From: Lepidurus packardi
Taxonomy: Eukaryota > Arthropoda > Branchiopoda > Notostraca > Triopsidae
Assembly (NCBI GenBank): GCA_023053545.1
Contig: JAKZAN010000170.1
Span: 1 to 64,000 of the forward strand
DNA: 64,000 nucleotides
Direction: 5' to 3'
The position numbers and the translations under genes were made by a program. Shown here one piece after another: positions 1 through 11,872 of the stretch. The notes beneath the pieces are model-generated. The model did not search any database and was not told where the DNA came from. It saw only the letters and a program-made list of their open reading frames with translations. Every line of letters starts with the position of its first letter. Within the stretch, counting starts at the first letter, position 1.

Positions 1-215
1 CCCAACCCCAACCCCAACCCCAACCCCAACCCCAACCCCAACCCCCAACCCCAACCCCAACCCCAACCCCAACCCCAACCCCAACCCCAACCCCAACCCC
101 AACCCCAACCCCAACCCCAACCCCAACCCCAACCCCAACCCCAACCCCAACCCCAACCCCAACCCCAACCCCAACCCCAACCCCAACCCCAACCCCAACC
201 CCAACCCCAACCCCA
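1..215. repeat. Left telomere, C4A2 repeats
   Basis: About 35 tandem CCCCAA units run from the first base to about 215, with one five-C variant at 42-46. On the + strand this is the C-rich strand, as expected at a left chromosome end. The T2G4 repeat is known from oligohymenophorean ciliates and together with the genetic code of the genes supports that placement. The unique sequence that follows has no telomere-like decay, consistent with telomere addition directly onto the chromosome. Confidence 0.97.
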
Positions 216-631
216 CTTGCGACAACAGTGGTTCATGTGTTCGTAAGACCAGAAAATTCAATAAAATTCTTAGTAAGATAGAAGGCTTATTCCTCAGGTT
301 TCTGGAGGTTTGTGCGCCCAAACAAGCATTTAAATATAGTAGGCATTCGGTGGATAGGTTGCCTCATTCGATGGCCAGTCTTGATCTAGAGATGTCTGTT
401 GTGTTTGTATCGTATTGCTGTACTATCGAAGGATTTGTCTTAGACTCTTGCTCACAGACTTACAAGACTGCAGACTGAGCGCGACTTAATTTTGAGTCCC
501 ACTGACCCAAATATTCGATTGACAAGGGCTTCCTAAACTATTGTAGATGTTGATCGCACAGGGTTTAATCTGACATGAATAAATTATGATCTACTCCCCT
601 TTTAAGTGGTTTATTTCTATCGATCCAGCCC
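216..631. other. Subtelomeric non-coding region and presumed promoter
   Basis: This 416-bp stretch between the telomere and the first start codon is more AT-rich than the flanking gene. I see no long open frame under the UAR = Glu code and no recognisable RNA. It presumably holds the promoter and 5' leader of the first gene. Confidence 0.6.
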
Positions 632-3226
632 ATGAACGATAAACACTTCTCAGACATCAATATCCACAACAAAGACCCACCATACCCTGCCCACACTAAC
701 GTTAATCAAGACTACTTCCTCCGCCAGATGCGCAGACGCCTCCATAAACCCTAACCCAGGTCCGAGCCACCAAAGCCTGAAGAAGATCTTAAACTCCCCA
801 GAATCATAAAGGAACTCTGCAACGACACCGTCAACTAATGTCTCGAGGTCATCAATAGCTTCAGAAAGCCGGCCCAGGACAAGATCATTTCTGATGAGTA
901 GGTGTACGTGTACGTGCGTAAGAGCAAGCAGGCTTCATTCGATTTGGGAGAAGCCATACGATCGAAATTACACTTCAGGAGTAACAGTGTCAGCAAAGGC
1001 CTAGAGCAAATCAGTTCGCCGACCGATAGAAAGCTAAGCAACACTCAAACGCACAAAAAAGGCAACCTCAGCAGTCTCAACAACAGTAACTTCATCAACG
1101 GAGTGCAGCCTTAAAACTCCCAGCTCAAGGCGAAGTCGCCCCAAAACATGTAGTAGAACATCGCAGCCAAGAGAAGCTTCCTGCAACAAACACTGTAGAT
1201 ATATGCGCCGAGACTGAACCCAATCAAGTGGGACGTCGAACAGGGGGACGCTGGCAAAGAAGTTATAACTATCAACTATCTCCCTAATGACCTGGGGAAT
1301 CCCCTCAATATTTCGCCGAAGAATATGCACCATAAGATTTCACGTAGCAAGGCTTTGGAGGACTATCTGGGCAACGTCGGCAGGATTTCTCGGGAGCTTC
1401 TCGAGAGCTAGTAACTACTGAATCGTAAACGCCGACCCCCTGACAGCAACTCTCAAACCCTTCCCCAGACCAGCCGCGTTACAAAAATAAGAACTAATAA
1501 CCCTATCTTTATAAAGACCAGTGAGAAATCTATCTAATTCAATAAACCTCTGCCCTCTCCGCGTAGACCCTCTTACAAAGACATCAAACTCGACATTGTT
1601 TAGCTTCCTGATACCAAAGAGTTTCTGACTCTAATGCGTCTCTTTAACGACGTTGAAGTTAATGATACAATACAGAGTGGGCACTACAAGGCGTTTATTG
1701 GTGGCGGAAACAATAGTGCCCTAGTCCGAAAGTGTTTGAAGAACCGAGGATGTTGGATTTTTACATAGACTTTAGATTAGGATGTAAACTTCGTGTGGAC
1801 CCAGACCAAACTCCAGAAGTACATGGATAGGCTACCTTCTCGGAAAATATAATAAGACAGGTCCAAAAGGGAAGAAGTGGACGAACTGGAAGCACACCTA
1901 CTCAAACTGGATGACCAGCCAAAAGGAATAGTCAAGCAGTTTCTGGCCAAACGGGAAACTTAGTACCCTTTTCTAGAACAAATTAAAGGCCTTGTCGGCG
2001 TCCAGAGGTACACTCATTATATGGCGAAGCTGATAGGCTTGTATTTCAAGTCACCAAGAAAGATTCCTACCACAACGTTGTCCGAGTTACTGGATCTGAA
2101 GACTTCGGCCGCACCCACCTTAGTTGAGAATCCCAAACTCGCCAAGATGCATAACCATGTTGGGCAAGCTTCCTCGATAGGCAACAAAAAGGGCCTGCTT
2201 TTCTACATGAGCAGGTATTATACCCTCCAAAGCAAAGATCCTTTTTAAGTAATTCCAGAAACTCTGCACCTGCCCAACTCTAATATCTGCTCAAGCCCAG
2301 CAGACCTCAAGACCCTTGTCAACTTCGGATTGCCCTGTATCCTGAAGCCTGGAGAAGCAACCAACAGAGGCAAAGGTATTACCGTTCATACCACCTGGGC
2401 CAGTCTTCACGAAGCTATCGTCAAGTCCTCGAAGCACCACAATGGAGAAGAGCGCACGCACATTATCCAACGCTACATCATGCCATTCCTTTATAACGGT
2501 CGGAAGTTTGATATCAGAGTATGGGTTTTATGGAACGGCCGTCAAGCGTGGTGGTACCGTGAAGGCTATATTCGGACCAGCTGCAAATAGTTCAGTCTGA
2601 AAAGCAACAGCAAGTACGTGCATCTTACAAACGATGCAGTCCAAAAGAACTCGGAAGACTACGGGAAGCATGAGGCAGGCAACAAACTCTCCTTCAACGA
2701 ATTCCAGAAGTATGTGACCCAACACCACCCAGCTCTGGATTTCGATAGAGACATTTACAACCGAATGAGAGAGATTACGCGGGACATATTTTCAGTGGCT
2801 GCGTGCACCATGGATTTGAAGAGGACGGCTTTCGGGTACGAGTTATTCGGCCTGGACTTTATGATCGATGAGAAATTCAAAGTATGGCTGATAGAAGCCA
2901 ACACCAACCCGTGTCTGTAGACTTCATGCTCGCTCCTGACGAGGCTGATCACCAATATGATAGACAATGTGCTGTCCATAGCCGTGGATCCCATATTCCC
3001 CCCTCCAAATATCAAGAAGAAAGGCAGCGGGGGCTGGAGTTTGGAGGGATTCCGGTTCTAGCAGATCTACGACGCCAACCAATAGAAACGAGAGTTTTTA
3101 CTTCAGGATCGGTTGAACCAGACTTCGGAGAAATTCTAGACCGAATAAGACGAATTCGAAGAGAAAACCCCTGAGGAGGCTCTACTGCCTCGAGTTCACA
3201 ACGAAGAAACTCCTCTTGAACGCTGA
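632..3226 (+). CDS. Tubulin tyrosine ligase-like (TTLL) glutamylase/glycylase
   Basis: One uninterrupted frame of 864 residues, closed by TGA at 3224. The C-terminal half is a TTL/ATP-grasp domain: the KPGEATNRGKGI nucleotide-binding segment, the block FDIRVWVLWNG followed by WYREGYIRTS, the YVHLTNDAVQK block, and the metal-binding end IEANTNPCL. TTLL enzymes add glutamate or glycine side chains (or tyrosine) to tubulin tails and act on cilia and cortical microtubules. The first 400 or so residues are hydrophilic and not recognised. TAG codons at 2588-2590 and 2918-2920 sit where the family has Glu (RTSCK-E-F and NPCL-E), direct evidence for the code. It is the gene nearest the telomere. Which TTLL subfamily it belongs to cannot be told by eye. 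The start is the first ATG after an in-frame TGA. Confidence 0.93.
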
Positions 3227-3476
3227 TAATCTCACCTTCCTAAATCTATATATCTTCTTCTAAAACTAACTTTTAGAACATTTTCATGCTTTTGGGCCGT
3301 TCCCTCATGGTTTAGGACTCGTGTTTCTGGACATTCTCCATCGAGCTAGACTCTCTTGAACAGTCGGAGTAATGATTTGTTTAACGTCCACAGCATCCCT
3401 CCGATCCTTCAGAAATTATCATTGCTGTTTATTAGAAAATCATCGTTAAATAAATCTATCCGCACACTCAATCCAG

Positions 3477-4406
3477 ATGGGCAACGACTGTAACGCATGC
3501 AGGGAGGTCACCAACGATAAAAATAAGTTCGACAAGTATGCAGTCCCCAAGCTTGATGCCCCATAGCCCAGCAAACCCACAGAAAGTCAGAGCTACTTTA
3601 CCACCGAAAAAATAACCAATCCGACGGATCTGCCTGCCGACACCAAAGAAGTCAAAAAAGTAACTTTCGAATCGGGTGTCGTCTATGAGGGAGAATGGAA
3701 AGGTAGCAATCGCCACGGCTCTGGAGTACAGCGGTGGCCCCAAGGATGCGTGTACTCTGGAACTTGGAGGGATAACAAAGCAGAAGGCAGAGGAAAGTTT
3801 GTGCATCCGTCCGGAGATTACTACTAGGGCGAATGGAGCAATAACAAAGCACATGGGAGAGGTCAGTTTGTGTTCACGAACACCACAAAATATGATGGCT
3901 AATGGCAGAATGATGAGAGGCATGGCAAAGGAGTGGAGTTGTGGCCTGATGGTTCTGAGTTTGAAGGACTCTACCAGCATAATAAGAAGCATGGCCATGG
4001 AGTGTATAAGTGGGCGAATGGCTCCACCTACATCGGCGACTGGCGAAACAATATGATGGAAGGACATGGAATTTTCACCTGGCCCGACGGCAGGAAGTAT
4101 ACGGGCCAATGGAGGGCTAATTTGATGCATGGTGACGGCAAATTCGAATGGCCCGACAAGTCATCATATCAAGGAGCTTTCCGATATGATAAGCGGCATG
4201 GACATGGAGTATTCGTATGGTCTGACGGCCGGAGGTGGGAAGGGGGATGGTAAAATGGGCGTCAGAATGGAAAAGGCATATATACACTGGCAGACGGTAA
4301 CAAGAGATAAGGAATTTGGGAGGACGGACAAAGAAAGTAATGGACCGATGGAGATAAAGTACAGGATCAGCTGACTTAGACAAGTGCCCAAGTGAATCGA
4401 CCTTGA
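3477..4406 (+). CDS. MORN-repeat protein with N-terminal lipidation signal
   Basis: Intronless, 309 residues. About nine MORN repeats (consensus YxGxW....HGxG) fill residues 65-300, for example YEGEWKGSNRHGSG and YDGEWQNDERHGKG. Several repeat glutamates are encoded by TAG or TAA (e.g. TAG at 3825-3827). MORN repeats bind membranes or scaffold cortical structures; in ciliates they occur in PIP-kinases and in cortical and basal-body proteins. The protein begins MGNDCNAC, an N-terminal glycine followed by cysteines at 5 and 8, the pattern of N-myristoylation plus palmitoylation, so I infer peripheral membrane attachment. No kinase or SET domain follows. The stop lies only 27 bp from the convergent stop of the next gene. 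Confidence 0.9.
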
Positions 4407-4433
4407 TCCATCTGTAGTATATAGTCTGAGGTC

Positions 4434-7218
4434 TCAGCTCTTATTAGTGTCTAATCGGCATTCGGTCAGGGCTCCGGGGTCGGCGTCTTCACAGAAGTTA
4501 GCGATACTGGCCTTGGCTAAGAATGGTGCTTTTATCTTTTGGCTATCCTTCGACGCTAATAAGGTAGACATGGTGGTCTTCCTCATATTTCGAATTCCAA
4601 CCTTCCCCTCGTTAAAACTACCCTTTCTGTATAGATCCAATGTAGACTTTGGGTTATCCCACCGTTTGAGAGATACACCCGAGACAAGTCCCGCCGGAGT
4701 CTCTTTATTATAGAGAGGCTATTTCCCGTTTCCGAGGCGATGGCGCCCATCGGAAACCAGCATTGCATCAGGAAGTATAAGTTGCGTGCCCAGTATTGGT
4801 TTGTTGATGTATTTGTCTAGAATTTTGCCTGCCTAATCTGACTGAATCTTTCCGAAAGATGTCGAACTGAAAGCCGAAGGAAGCTTGATGTTGTTGAGGT
4901 GTAACCTCAGGAATTAGTGGTATTTTTAGAGGGCCTCCTCAGAAGTATTAGGATTGAGACGGTCATACTCGCTCGAAAACCAGACCCTCTCTTCTTAGTA
5001 GATTTGTGGGAGAGGTCTTTACTTTTTTAGGCAACGCATGATTTATTTTGTAGGTACAATGTTGAGTAAGAGTCCCAGTGCGCCTGCAATAACGCTCGGA
5101 GTCATATAATACTTAGGGAATTATTGGGTCACGAAGGTAGACCAAGTGAGGCTGCCCAGTCCGTACGCCACAATAGCCACATACATCATATTTGTCATAT
5201 GGACGTTGACTATGCTCGAACTTGGTCGAGGCCTCGAACACCGGTAGAACAAGGCGTATCGCTGAGCAAAATACATCAGACTCAGGCCCATCGCAGCTAT
5301 GAGGCAGATGATGGGCTGCAGGGAAACGTGAAAAGCTGTATAGATGATGGTCTTGATCATGTAGACATGCTAGTACCCTACTTAAAACTCAGGACCTTCC
5401 CAGAGCTTGTTATACTCAGCCTGTTATTGGAAACCCAGTTTCTTCATGGGGCGAGAGTAGTAAGACCTTCTCAAGTAAGCCCATAAGTCCTCGAAACTGA
5501 ACAGTCGTAGCAAGGGAGGAATTAGAGCGTTAGTAATGCTAAAGTAGAAGACGTCTTCGCCAAGACCACCATTGCCATAGAAATTCTGGTGTTTAATGAA
5601 GTAGTTAGTGAGGAGAGAGAGTAGCACTGAATTGAGAAGTTGGGCTGTCACAGCTTTGACAGTCAGGCTCATTTGGAAATGGGTAGAGCGGTAGTCGCAT
5701 TCGAAATAGGTCAGCAAGTAGATGATAGGAGTCAACATGCAATTGACGAGGGTGATGCAGGCAGAAATCGCGAGAGAAAGAGTGCGAGTGATGCGTTAAT
5801 TTTGCTGGATGCTGCTCAGCCAGTAGATGAGACAGAAAGACCCCACCAGAATCAATATGCACACACAAAAAGTAAAACCCTTTCTTAAAACTCTTTCATG
5901 AATTGGCAAGCCGACATTTTTCCATATGATATCCTCCGGTTAAGGTGCTTTACTGATTCTAACCCCTTCAAGGGGGAAAGCACACTCAGACCGCCTTCGC
6001 AGACATCCCAAGAGGACTGGTTTGTTGAACTCCAGGAAGTTAGCCAGAGCAAAGCTGTGGTTGAAGGTAAGGAATACAGTCTTGAAGGATTTGGCCTAAG
6101 AGACGCGCTCCTCTATTTATCTAAGTGAGCCAAACTCATCTATCTCTTCAACGGTTAGCTGATCAAGTAGTTCTTTGATGTGATGATAGGTACTTTCGCG
6201 TTGCTTAGGGGGTATATGGAACTACCCATATTTGATCCTGTCCTTTATCATTTGTTTGAGGAACTTCTTTTTGTCGTATAGCATGTGTCGTGATTGGCAG
6301 ACTTCAGTATTGCGCTGCTCGCGGATAATTTTATAGTAAGGCTTTGTTTAGTTGTAGTTCGCAATGGTGAACTTGCCATCGTAGCCATTGCCCTGAGGCA
6401 GGTACTCGTCCAACTCCATCCTCCTGATTTTCTACGAGTACTATTCGAGCAGGACTTAGAAGTCTTGACGAGTTATGTTTTTTGGGCATCTCTCGATCAT
6501 GACTGTGAAGTAAGAGGCGGTGGGGTTATTGTTTTTGCACTCGTATTTCATGTTTTCGTCGAGAATAGCCTTGTAGATGAACATCGATACCCACACCAGG
6601 ACCATGACCAAGCCCAGCCAGAGCTGCCCTATGTATAGACGTAGGCTCCGAGTATCCTTCACGAGTAGTTTCCCGCCAAGTCCGATTCTATTTAGGTCAC
6701 AGTTAATTGTCTGGCAAAGACTGTCTAGAATGGTAAATAAAAGTATGATGAAAAGTGACGTCAGTTACTAGAGGCAGTGATGTTGGTGATAAAGCCATAA
6801 AGCCCAAAAAGTAAGAAGGCTACAAGCATCATCCAGATCGCAAAACGCAAGTTCACAAAGAGCAGAACGGTTGACTCACGCAACGTCTCGATCTCGTCAA
6901 TAGGAGCATCCCAGGAGAGGTCTTCGGGGTGGATGAAGCAGCAGCAACACTCGCAGACTTAAGGGACTGATTGCTATAGAAATTATAGAAAATCAATACT
7001 TATTTGACGAACTTTTATTTGAGTGCCCTGCGGTGCTCAAGCCTGTCGAAGGACCCGAGGCGGTAGGCGTTGGCGTGGACCCTGGCGAGCGAGTCGGAGG
7101 GGTAGCAGAGATAGGTGCGAAGTATGGTTTCAAGTTCTCGTTACTCGTCTTTGGAGTGTGTGTTGATGCCCAGTTCTTGAAGAACCGCACTAAAATCGGA
7201 AGTGTTCTTTCGCGACAT
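4434..7218 (-). CDS. TMEM63/OSCA (CSC1-like) membrane channel protein
   Basis: Three exons with introns at 6974-6999 (26 nt) and 6725-6768 (44 nt) give 904 residues. After a hydrophilic N-terminus comes a Cys cluster (CECCCCFIHPEDLSWD) and a first TM, then a second TM (LWLGLVMVLVWVSMFIYKA), a cytosolic loop beginning ASYFTVMIERCP, and a block of TM segments from about residue 400 to 700. A segment reading YNKLWEGPEF lies between TMs as in CSC1/TMEM63/OSCA proteins, which are osmo- or mechanosensitive cation channels. The C-terminal 170 residues are soluble. Family membership is inferred from topology and the ASxFSVML-like and GPEF-like motifs; a distant anoctamin/TMC-like channel is the alternative. 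It shares a divergent upstream region with the J-protein gene. Confidence 0.75.
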
Positions 7219-7668
7219 CGTGTATTAATTGTTATAGATTAGGGAGCCATAACCGATCTTGTCATCACATTTCCAATTTTTATCCAGGCCTCAACCTGGA
7301 ACGAAATACTCAGCAAAACTATACTGGGAATAAAACAAAAATCCCATACGCCCATCTCTTCTGCTTCTTCATTATCTTAAACATATACACAGAAAGCACA
7401 ACTGAACTGCTGTTCATGTGAGGCACCTCCACTTTTCTCGGCTCCTTTCAGACTCCTTATCCAAATAGGAAAAATTGAGTTTAAAAGGAGTCGAAGACAA
7501 GTATTTGTTAGGCATCGTGGCCAAAAATGGGTGTTCAGACATTCTGAAATTTAAACAAATCCCGAGGGGTGTTTTTATGATACGGAGAATTGAAGAACTC
7601 GACATATAATTTGTCTATGGAAGGGGTAAATCAATGTTAAGGTAATACCTAATTAAGGGACAACCTCG
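7219..7668. other. Divergent intergenic region; possible 63-codon minus-strand frame
   Basis: This 450-bp region separates the divergent channel and DNAJC17-like genes and must carry both promoters. It contains one minus-strand frame from ATG at 7605 to TGA at 7414 (63 codons, starting MSSSSILRIIKTPLG) that resembles nothing I know. It uses no UAR codon, so it gives no support either way. I regard it as unproven. Confidence 0.3.
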
Positions 7669-8598
7669 ATGAAGACAGTAGAACGGGAAGCAGTAGTCAG
7701 CCGGTATTATAAAAGTTATAATCAAATCATGAACGATATTTTAAAATAGAAAGTAGCCAAGCTCGGGCCTCTCTATCGGGTGCTTGACGTCCCCGAACTC
7801 TCAGACTTTGCCGCCATTCGCGAGAGTTATAAGCTCCTAGCTAAGAAGTATCATCCTGACAAGAATAAGGAACAGGGAGCAACCGAACGCTTCATGGCCA
7901 TCAATTAGGCCTTCAATATCCTCAAGACACCATAGGATAAAGCACAATATGACTCCCACATTCGGGCTAATCAGCAGGAACTACTACGTAAGCAGGCTAT
8001 GAGTGAGGAACGTCGCAGAATGGAAGAAGACCTGATACGTCGCGAACAATAGGCAATACGCGAAAGAGAAAAGCAGAAATAGGAAATAGTCCGAAGGAAT
8101 AAGGCCAGAGAAGAGCGCGAGAAGGATGAAGAATAACGATTGAAATTTAAGCAGGAAGTATTACGAGAAATGGAGCCCAAACAGTACTATACAACCTTGA
8201 ACTCCATCAGCATCAAATGGGACAAGAATCTGGCCTTCAACCCGAAACTACTGGCCATGGGCTTCCAGAAGTACGGCCCCATAAAAGAGGTGAGCAATGT
8301 CGAATCGACATCTGCAAGGCTGTAGTTCCACACCATCGAGGCAGCAGAAAAGACTGTGAAGGAGTTCCAGCATCCACGCATGCAAGTGAGTTTCGTGGTG
8401 ACCGAACAGAAACGCAAAGAGATGCTAAAGGCTATCAGCAGCAACCGCAAGGAGAAACTTGATTTCAGTCTGAATTCGGATAATCTACGTAGACTGACGG
8501 AGTTAATAAATAGGAGCTCGAATCAGTATGTGCAGGAAAGTAGCAGGCCTGCCACTATCGACTACGATGAAATTCTGAGGAAAGAAGGCTTGCTCTGA
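7669..8598 (+). CDS. DNAJC17: DNAJC17-like J-domain/RRM protein
   Basis: Intronless, 309 residues. A J domain lies near residues 30-100 with the HPD tripeptide (KKYHPDKNKEQG) and the ending AINEAFNILKTPEDKAQYD, where both underlined-position glutamates (INE-A and P-E-DK) are TAG codons at 7906 and 7933. A charged coiled coil follows (residues 105-165), then an RRM-like fold starting SIKWDKN and including LLAMGFQKYGPIKEV. J domain, charged helix and RRM in this order is the layout of DNAJC17/Cwf23, a spliceosome-associated co-chaperone. The start at 7669 is the first ATG after the in-frame TGA at 7591. Nuclear location and a role in splicing are inferred from the family. Confidence 0.88.
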
Positions 8599-8705
8599 TT
8601 CTGCGTTGTACTCTAATATTGATTCATCATCAAGAGTCGAGTTATCGTGAAGTTTAGAGCTTTGAAAGTCTGAATACGTTCCATTGAAATACAATACTAA
8701 TCATT

Positions 8706-10979
8706 TCATTTAGGGATCGTGTTTCGCAACGTTGTTGAAGAGTGGTGCATATTATTATCCTCTCTTGACTTTGATTGTCTTTTGCTTGTAGACCTCATTG
8801 CACTGCTCTGACTGACAGGGATTTGCGAGATGCCACCCTTCCATCTTATTTGATCGACCTTGGAAAGCAGTTGGTTGCCCTCGTTCCTGAGCTGTTGATT
8901 GATATGTCTCAGCACTTCGACCTATCTCCATAAATTTTTGTTTTCTATTCTCAGATCCTGAAGGTCCCTGTTGAGCTTGCCTATCTATGCCTATAGCTGG
9001 CGATGGAGATTATGGTCAGGTCCAGCAATGCTCTGATAGAAGGCTTCAACCTGTTATTGTAGGTGCCTAATTTGTTCTTTCAGAACTCTATTCTCGATCT
9101 TATACCTTTTATACTTCTTCATGTTTTCTTACTCGTCTGCCGTTTTTTCTTGGGCTACAAACTTCACGTGTTTCTCTTCAGCTGCTTCGTTTTAGGCATT
9201 CACTTTTTAGGTGTATCGTACCTTCAGGACCTCATGGCTGTGAAGCAGAGTCTCATACTTATGCAGTCTTTCTTTATTCTCGCTCCTCAGATCCTCCAGT
9301 TCTTCCAAAAACCTTCTGATGTTGGAATTAGTCTCTATTTCTGTCCTGTTCTTGAACTCATCCATCTCACACTTGACGCGAAATAATTCTTCCTTTAGCT
9401 TACTATTCTCTTCATTTAGCCTGGTTAACTCTATGATCTGTTGCTGTGCCTCGTCCAAGGTCTTCCTTGCCTCGTTAGACTCTGTCAGTGCTTCCTACAA
9501 CTGAGTCTTCATTCCCTCTAAATCCTTATGGGTTTTCCTCTCTATTTACTCCTGAATATGTACCATATCACTGTGGAGGCTGCTGTTCCATCTGTTCATG
9601 GTTCCTGCCTCTGCGCCCAGCTTCTCCATCAATTTTTCGATGGACTTCAAGTTATTCTGATTCTAAATGATCTTTTCCTGCAGCTAGGAGGCTGCCTCAC
9701 ACAATTTCTATTTGGTTTCTGTGTACTTATGCCTCATTTATTCTGCCTCAGTCTTTGCTTGCTGTTCTTCTTTCCTCAGAGATTCGATCAAAGTGTCTTT
9801 GGACTGAATATGGGACTTTATTCTAGTTTTGAAAAGACTGATTTCGCTTGTCGTTTCTCCGTGAGCTTCTCTTTCTGTCTGGATAGCCTTGTTCGCAGCC
9901 TCTAGCTTTTGGGTGAGTGAATCAATCTGTTGGTTTTTATATTCTATTTTCTGGTGATGGATCTCCAACTATCGCTGTAGCCTGTTGGACTTGAGTTTCT
10001 CGCTATTTATATCATTTTTCAGGTCCTGCGCCTCTACGTATTTTTGTTTGAGGATGGTTTCGTTGGATGCCATAGATTAGGCTTGGGACTCCTTTTCTTT
10101 TTGGAGCTATGCTTTTAAACTGGATATAAATGCGTCTCTCTGCTTAACATCAACTTCCTTTCTGGCAAGACTGTCCCCTAGGTTCCTGATCTTTGCCGAC
10201 AGTTCTCCTATTCTATGCTAGTTCCCACTAATAACGTTCTGCAACCCCTGCTTCAGTTCTTTCTCCCTAGCTATACTTCTTTCGAGACCAGCCTGTACGC
10301 TTAGGTGTTTTTGATCTAGTTCTTCCATCTCTTCTTCTTTATGCCTCAATCTATCTTATATCTCTTTCTTCGCCTGGCTCATGCCTTTCAGCTGTTCATT
10401 CGCCAACCTCATTTCAGTCTCCTTTTGCTGCATGATTACACCGTATTGTTGCATCTTCTACCTCAACTCTTCGATGACCTTGTTCTTGGCGTTAGTCTCT
10501 AGCATCCTGTCAGCGTTAACTTTGGAAAGGTACTCTTTTTCTCTCGTCAAACCCACTAGCTATACAGCTAGTCTCTCATTTTCTTCCTTCAGCCTATTTT
10601 GTTTCTTGCTTAAAGCCTCCATCTTTTTAGTCCCTCTTTCTACTTAGTTCCGACTTTCCGTCACGAGATTCTGTGTATCCTTTAGCTCATCAGTGATTAA
10701 ACTATTCTCTTCCACTAACTCCTTCACCCGCTGAGTCAATAGAAGGTTTTATTCTTTTGTCTTCATTAACTGCTATTATAACTCCGAGACCTGTCCCTCC
10801 ATTAAGCTGACCTTCTCTTGTGACTGCTGCAGCCTCGGGTCTTCTAGCTGTGGATAAGAACTATGGAGTCTTAACTCAGAGTTGAGTATGTCTAGTGGTT
10901 GGTCACTAGGGAGGTAGTAATCTTCGAGTCCCTCTGCGCTTTTCCAGCTCTATCCTTCTGAGAGTGAGTTTTGGGACAT
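8706..10979 (-). CDS. Long coiled-coil protein
   Basis: A single open frame of 757 residues starting MSQNSLSEGESW and stopping at TGA 8706. Apart from about 60 residues at the N-terminus and a basic Ser-rich tail (AMRSTSKRQSKSRED), almost the whole length is heptad-like, rich in E, K, Q and L, for example LTRLNEENSKLKEEL. Many glutamates are UAR codons. No other domain is visible. Such proteins in ciliates usually belong to basal bodies, cilia-associated fibres or the cortex, but nothing here fixes the role. Its upstream neighbour, in the opposite direction, is the selenoprotein K gene. Confidence 0.85.
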
Positions 10980-11370
10980 TTTGACTGAGCAAATAGATTA
11001 ATTAAGATCGGGGTGATGGTGGAGTATAGTGTGTTTGGTTATGTTGAGGCGTTGAGCGTGTTATCGGGGATATTTTGTCAAGGTAATATTCTGTTTGTTG
11101 CTGTGGGTCAGAATGAGATCCTTTTAGAGTTTTATTGAGGTCTATCAGTGTTTGACTCTAAACTGTAGAATGATTGAGCACCGAAAAGATCTAATAGCCC
11201 ATTTCCTCTATAGTCCAAGTGTATGATCTAATGGATGCACCATTCCAGACCCACATAGTTTCTGATTTTCAAACTAGCTGCTTAGACAATTCGAATTTTG
11301 GAGGCACCAAAAATACTGAACAACCCTGTCAGTTCTATAATACTATCGATATTATACTGCCACCCCTTAA
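10980..11370. other. Divergent intergenic region
   Basis: This 391-bp stretch lies between the divergent starts of the coiled-coil and selenoprotein K genes. It is T/G-rich on its left half and has no convincing open frame or RNA. It presumably carries both promoters. Confidence 0.55.
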
Positions 11371-11662
11371 ATGCAAACAGTGAGATCGCTGGGACGCAGC
11401 TCCTATGCTGCTCTCGTCGAACTCCTCAATTGCTTCATCTTGTTCTACTACTCCATCTTCAACTTCTCCAAAGAGTCAGACCAGCTCACCAACTCGGACA
11501 TCGATAAACTATACTCTAAATTCTCCGGTAGGAAGCGTGATGACGACAATAATGACCGCGGAGGCTCTGGAGGCATACGCCCACCCCCACGTAATTACTC
11601 ACTATTAAAATCATATTTGCGTAGGTTCCCACAACGTGAGAATCGGTGGAGGATGAGGCTGA
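11371..11662 (+). CDS. SELENOK: Selenoprotein K (UGA = selenocysteine at residue 84)
   Basis: Two exons with a 34-nt intron at 11591-11624. The product is 85 residues: a short N-terminus, one TM helix (about residues 13-32, ALVELLNCFILFYYSIFNF), a hydrophilic stretch, a Gly/Arg/Asp-rich tail (DDDNNDRGGSGGIRPPPR) and the end RIGGG-TGA-G-TGA. SelK of other eukaryotes has exactly this layout, ends in GGU(G) with Sec as one of the last residues, and is an ER membrane protein in ER-associated degradation and palmitoylation complexes. The first TGA (11654-11656) is therefore read as Sec and the second (11660-11662) as stop. A SECIS-like hairpin follows at 11688. If UGA were a plain stop, the protein would just end in GGG. 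Confidence 0.8.
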
Positions 11663-11687
11663 CCCGCCTGGGTAAGCACTGTGGTCT

Positions 11688-11752
11688 GGGCTCTGCTCAT
11701 GACGGACATTTTCGGGAAACTCTTTGGAGACCGGATGGCCTGACAGGAGCCC
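11688..11752 (+). promoter_or_regulatory. SECIS-like element in the SelK 3' UTR
   Basis: Basal stem GGGCTC (11688-11693) pairs with GAGCCC (11747-11752). The 5' ATGA core is at 11699-11702 and the 3' TGA at 11741-11743, positioned to form the non-Watson-Crick quartet. Above it GGACATTT (11704-11711) pairs with GGATGGCC (11733-11740) with one mismatch and two G.U pairs. The apical loop carries the unpaired AAA at 11717-11719 that eukaryotic SECIS elements require. The Sec codon is about 45 nt upstream, at the short end of what is usual. Recognised by eye only. Confidence 0.65.
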
Positions 11753-11872
11753 AGAACCTGTGCTAGTAGATGATGAAGGCACTTATCTAAATTTGTTAGG
11801 TTTTTCCGCATCAAATACAGAGTTAGAGTTTTCTATCTATCATACTCCTGTTTCTTCATGTGTTGGTCCTGT

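Noticed and set aside
1-215. Satellite or CRISPR-like array
   Set aside because: Regular 6-bp C4A2 units at the chromosome end are a telomere; no spacers are present.
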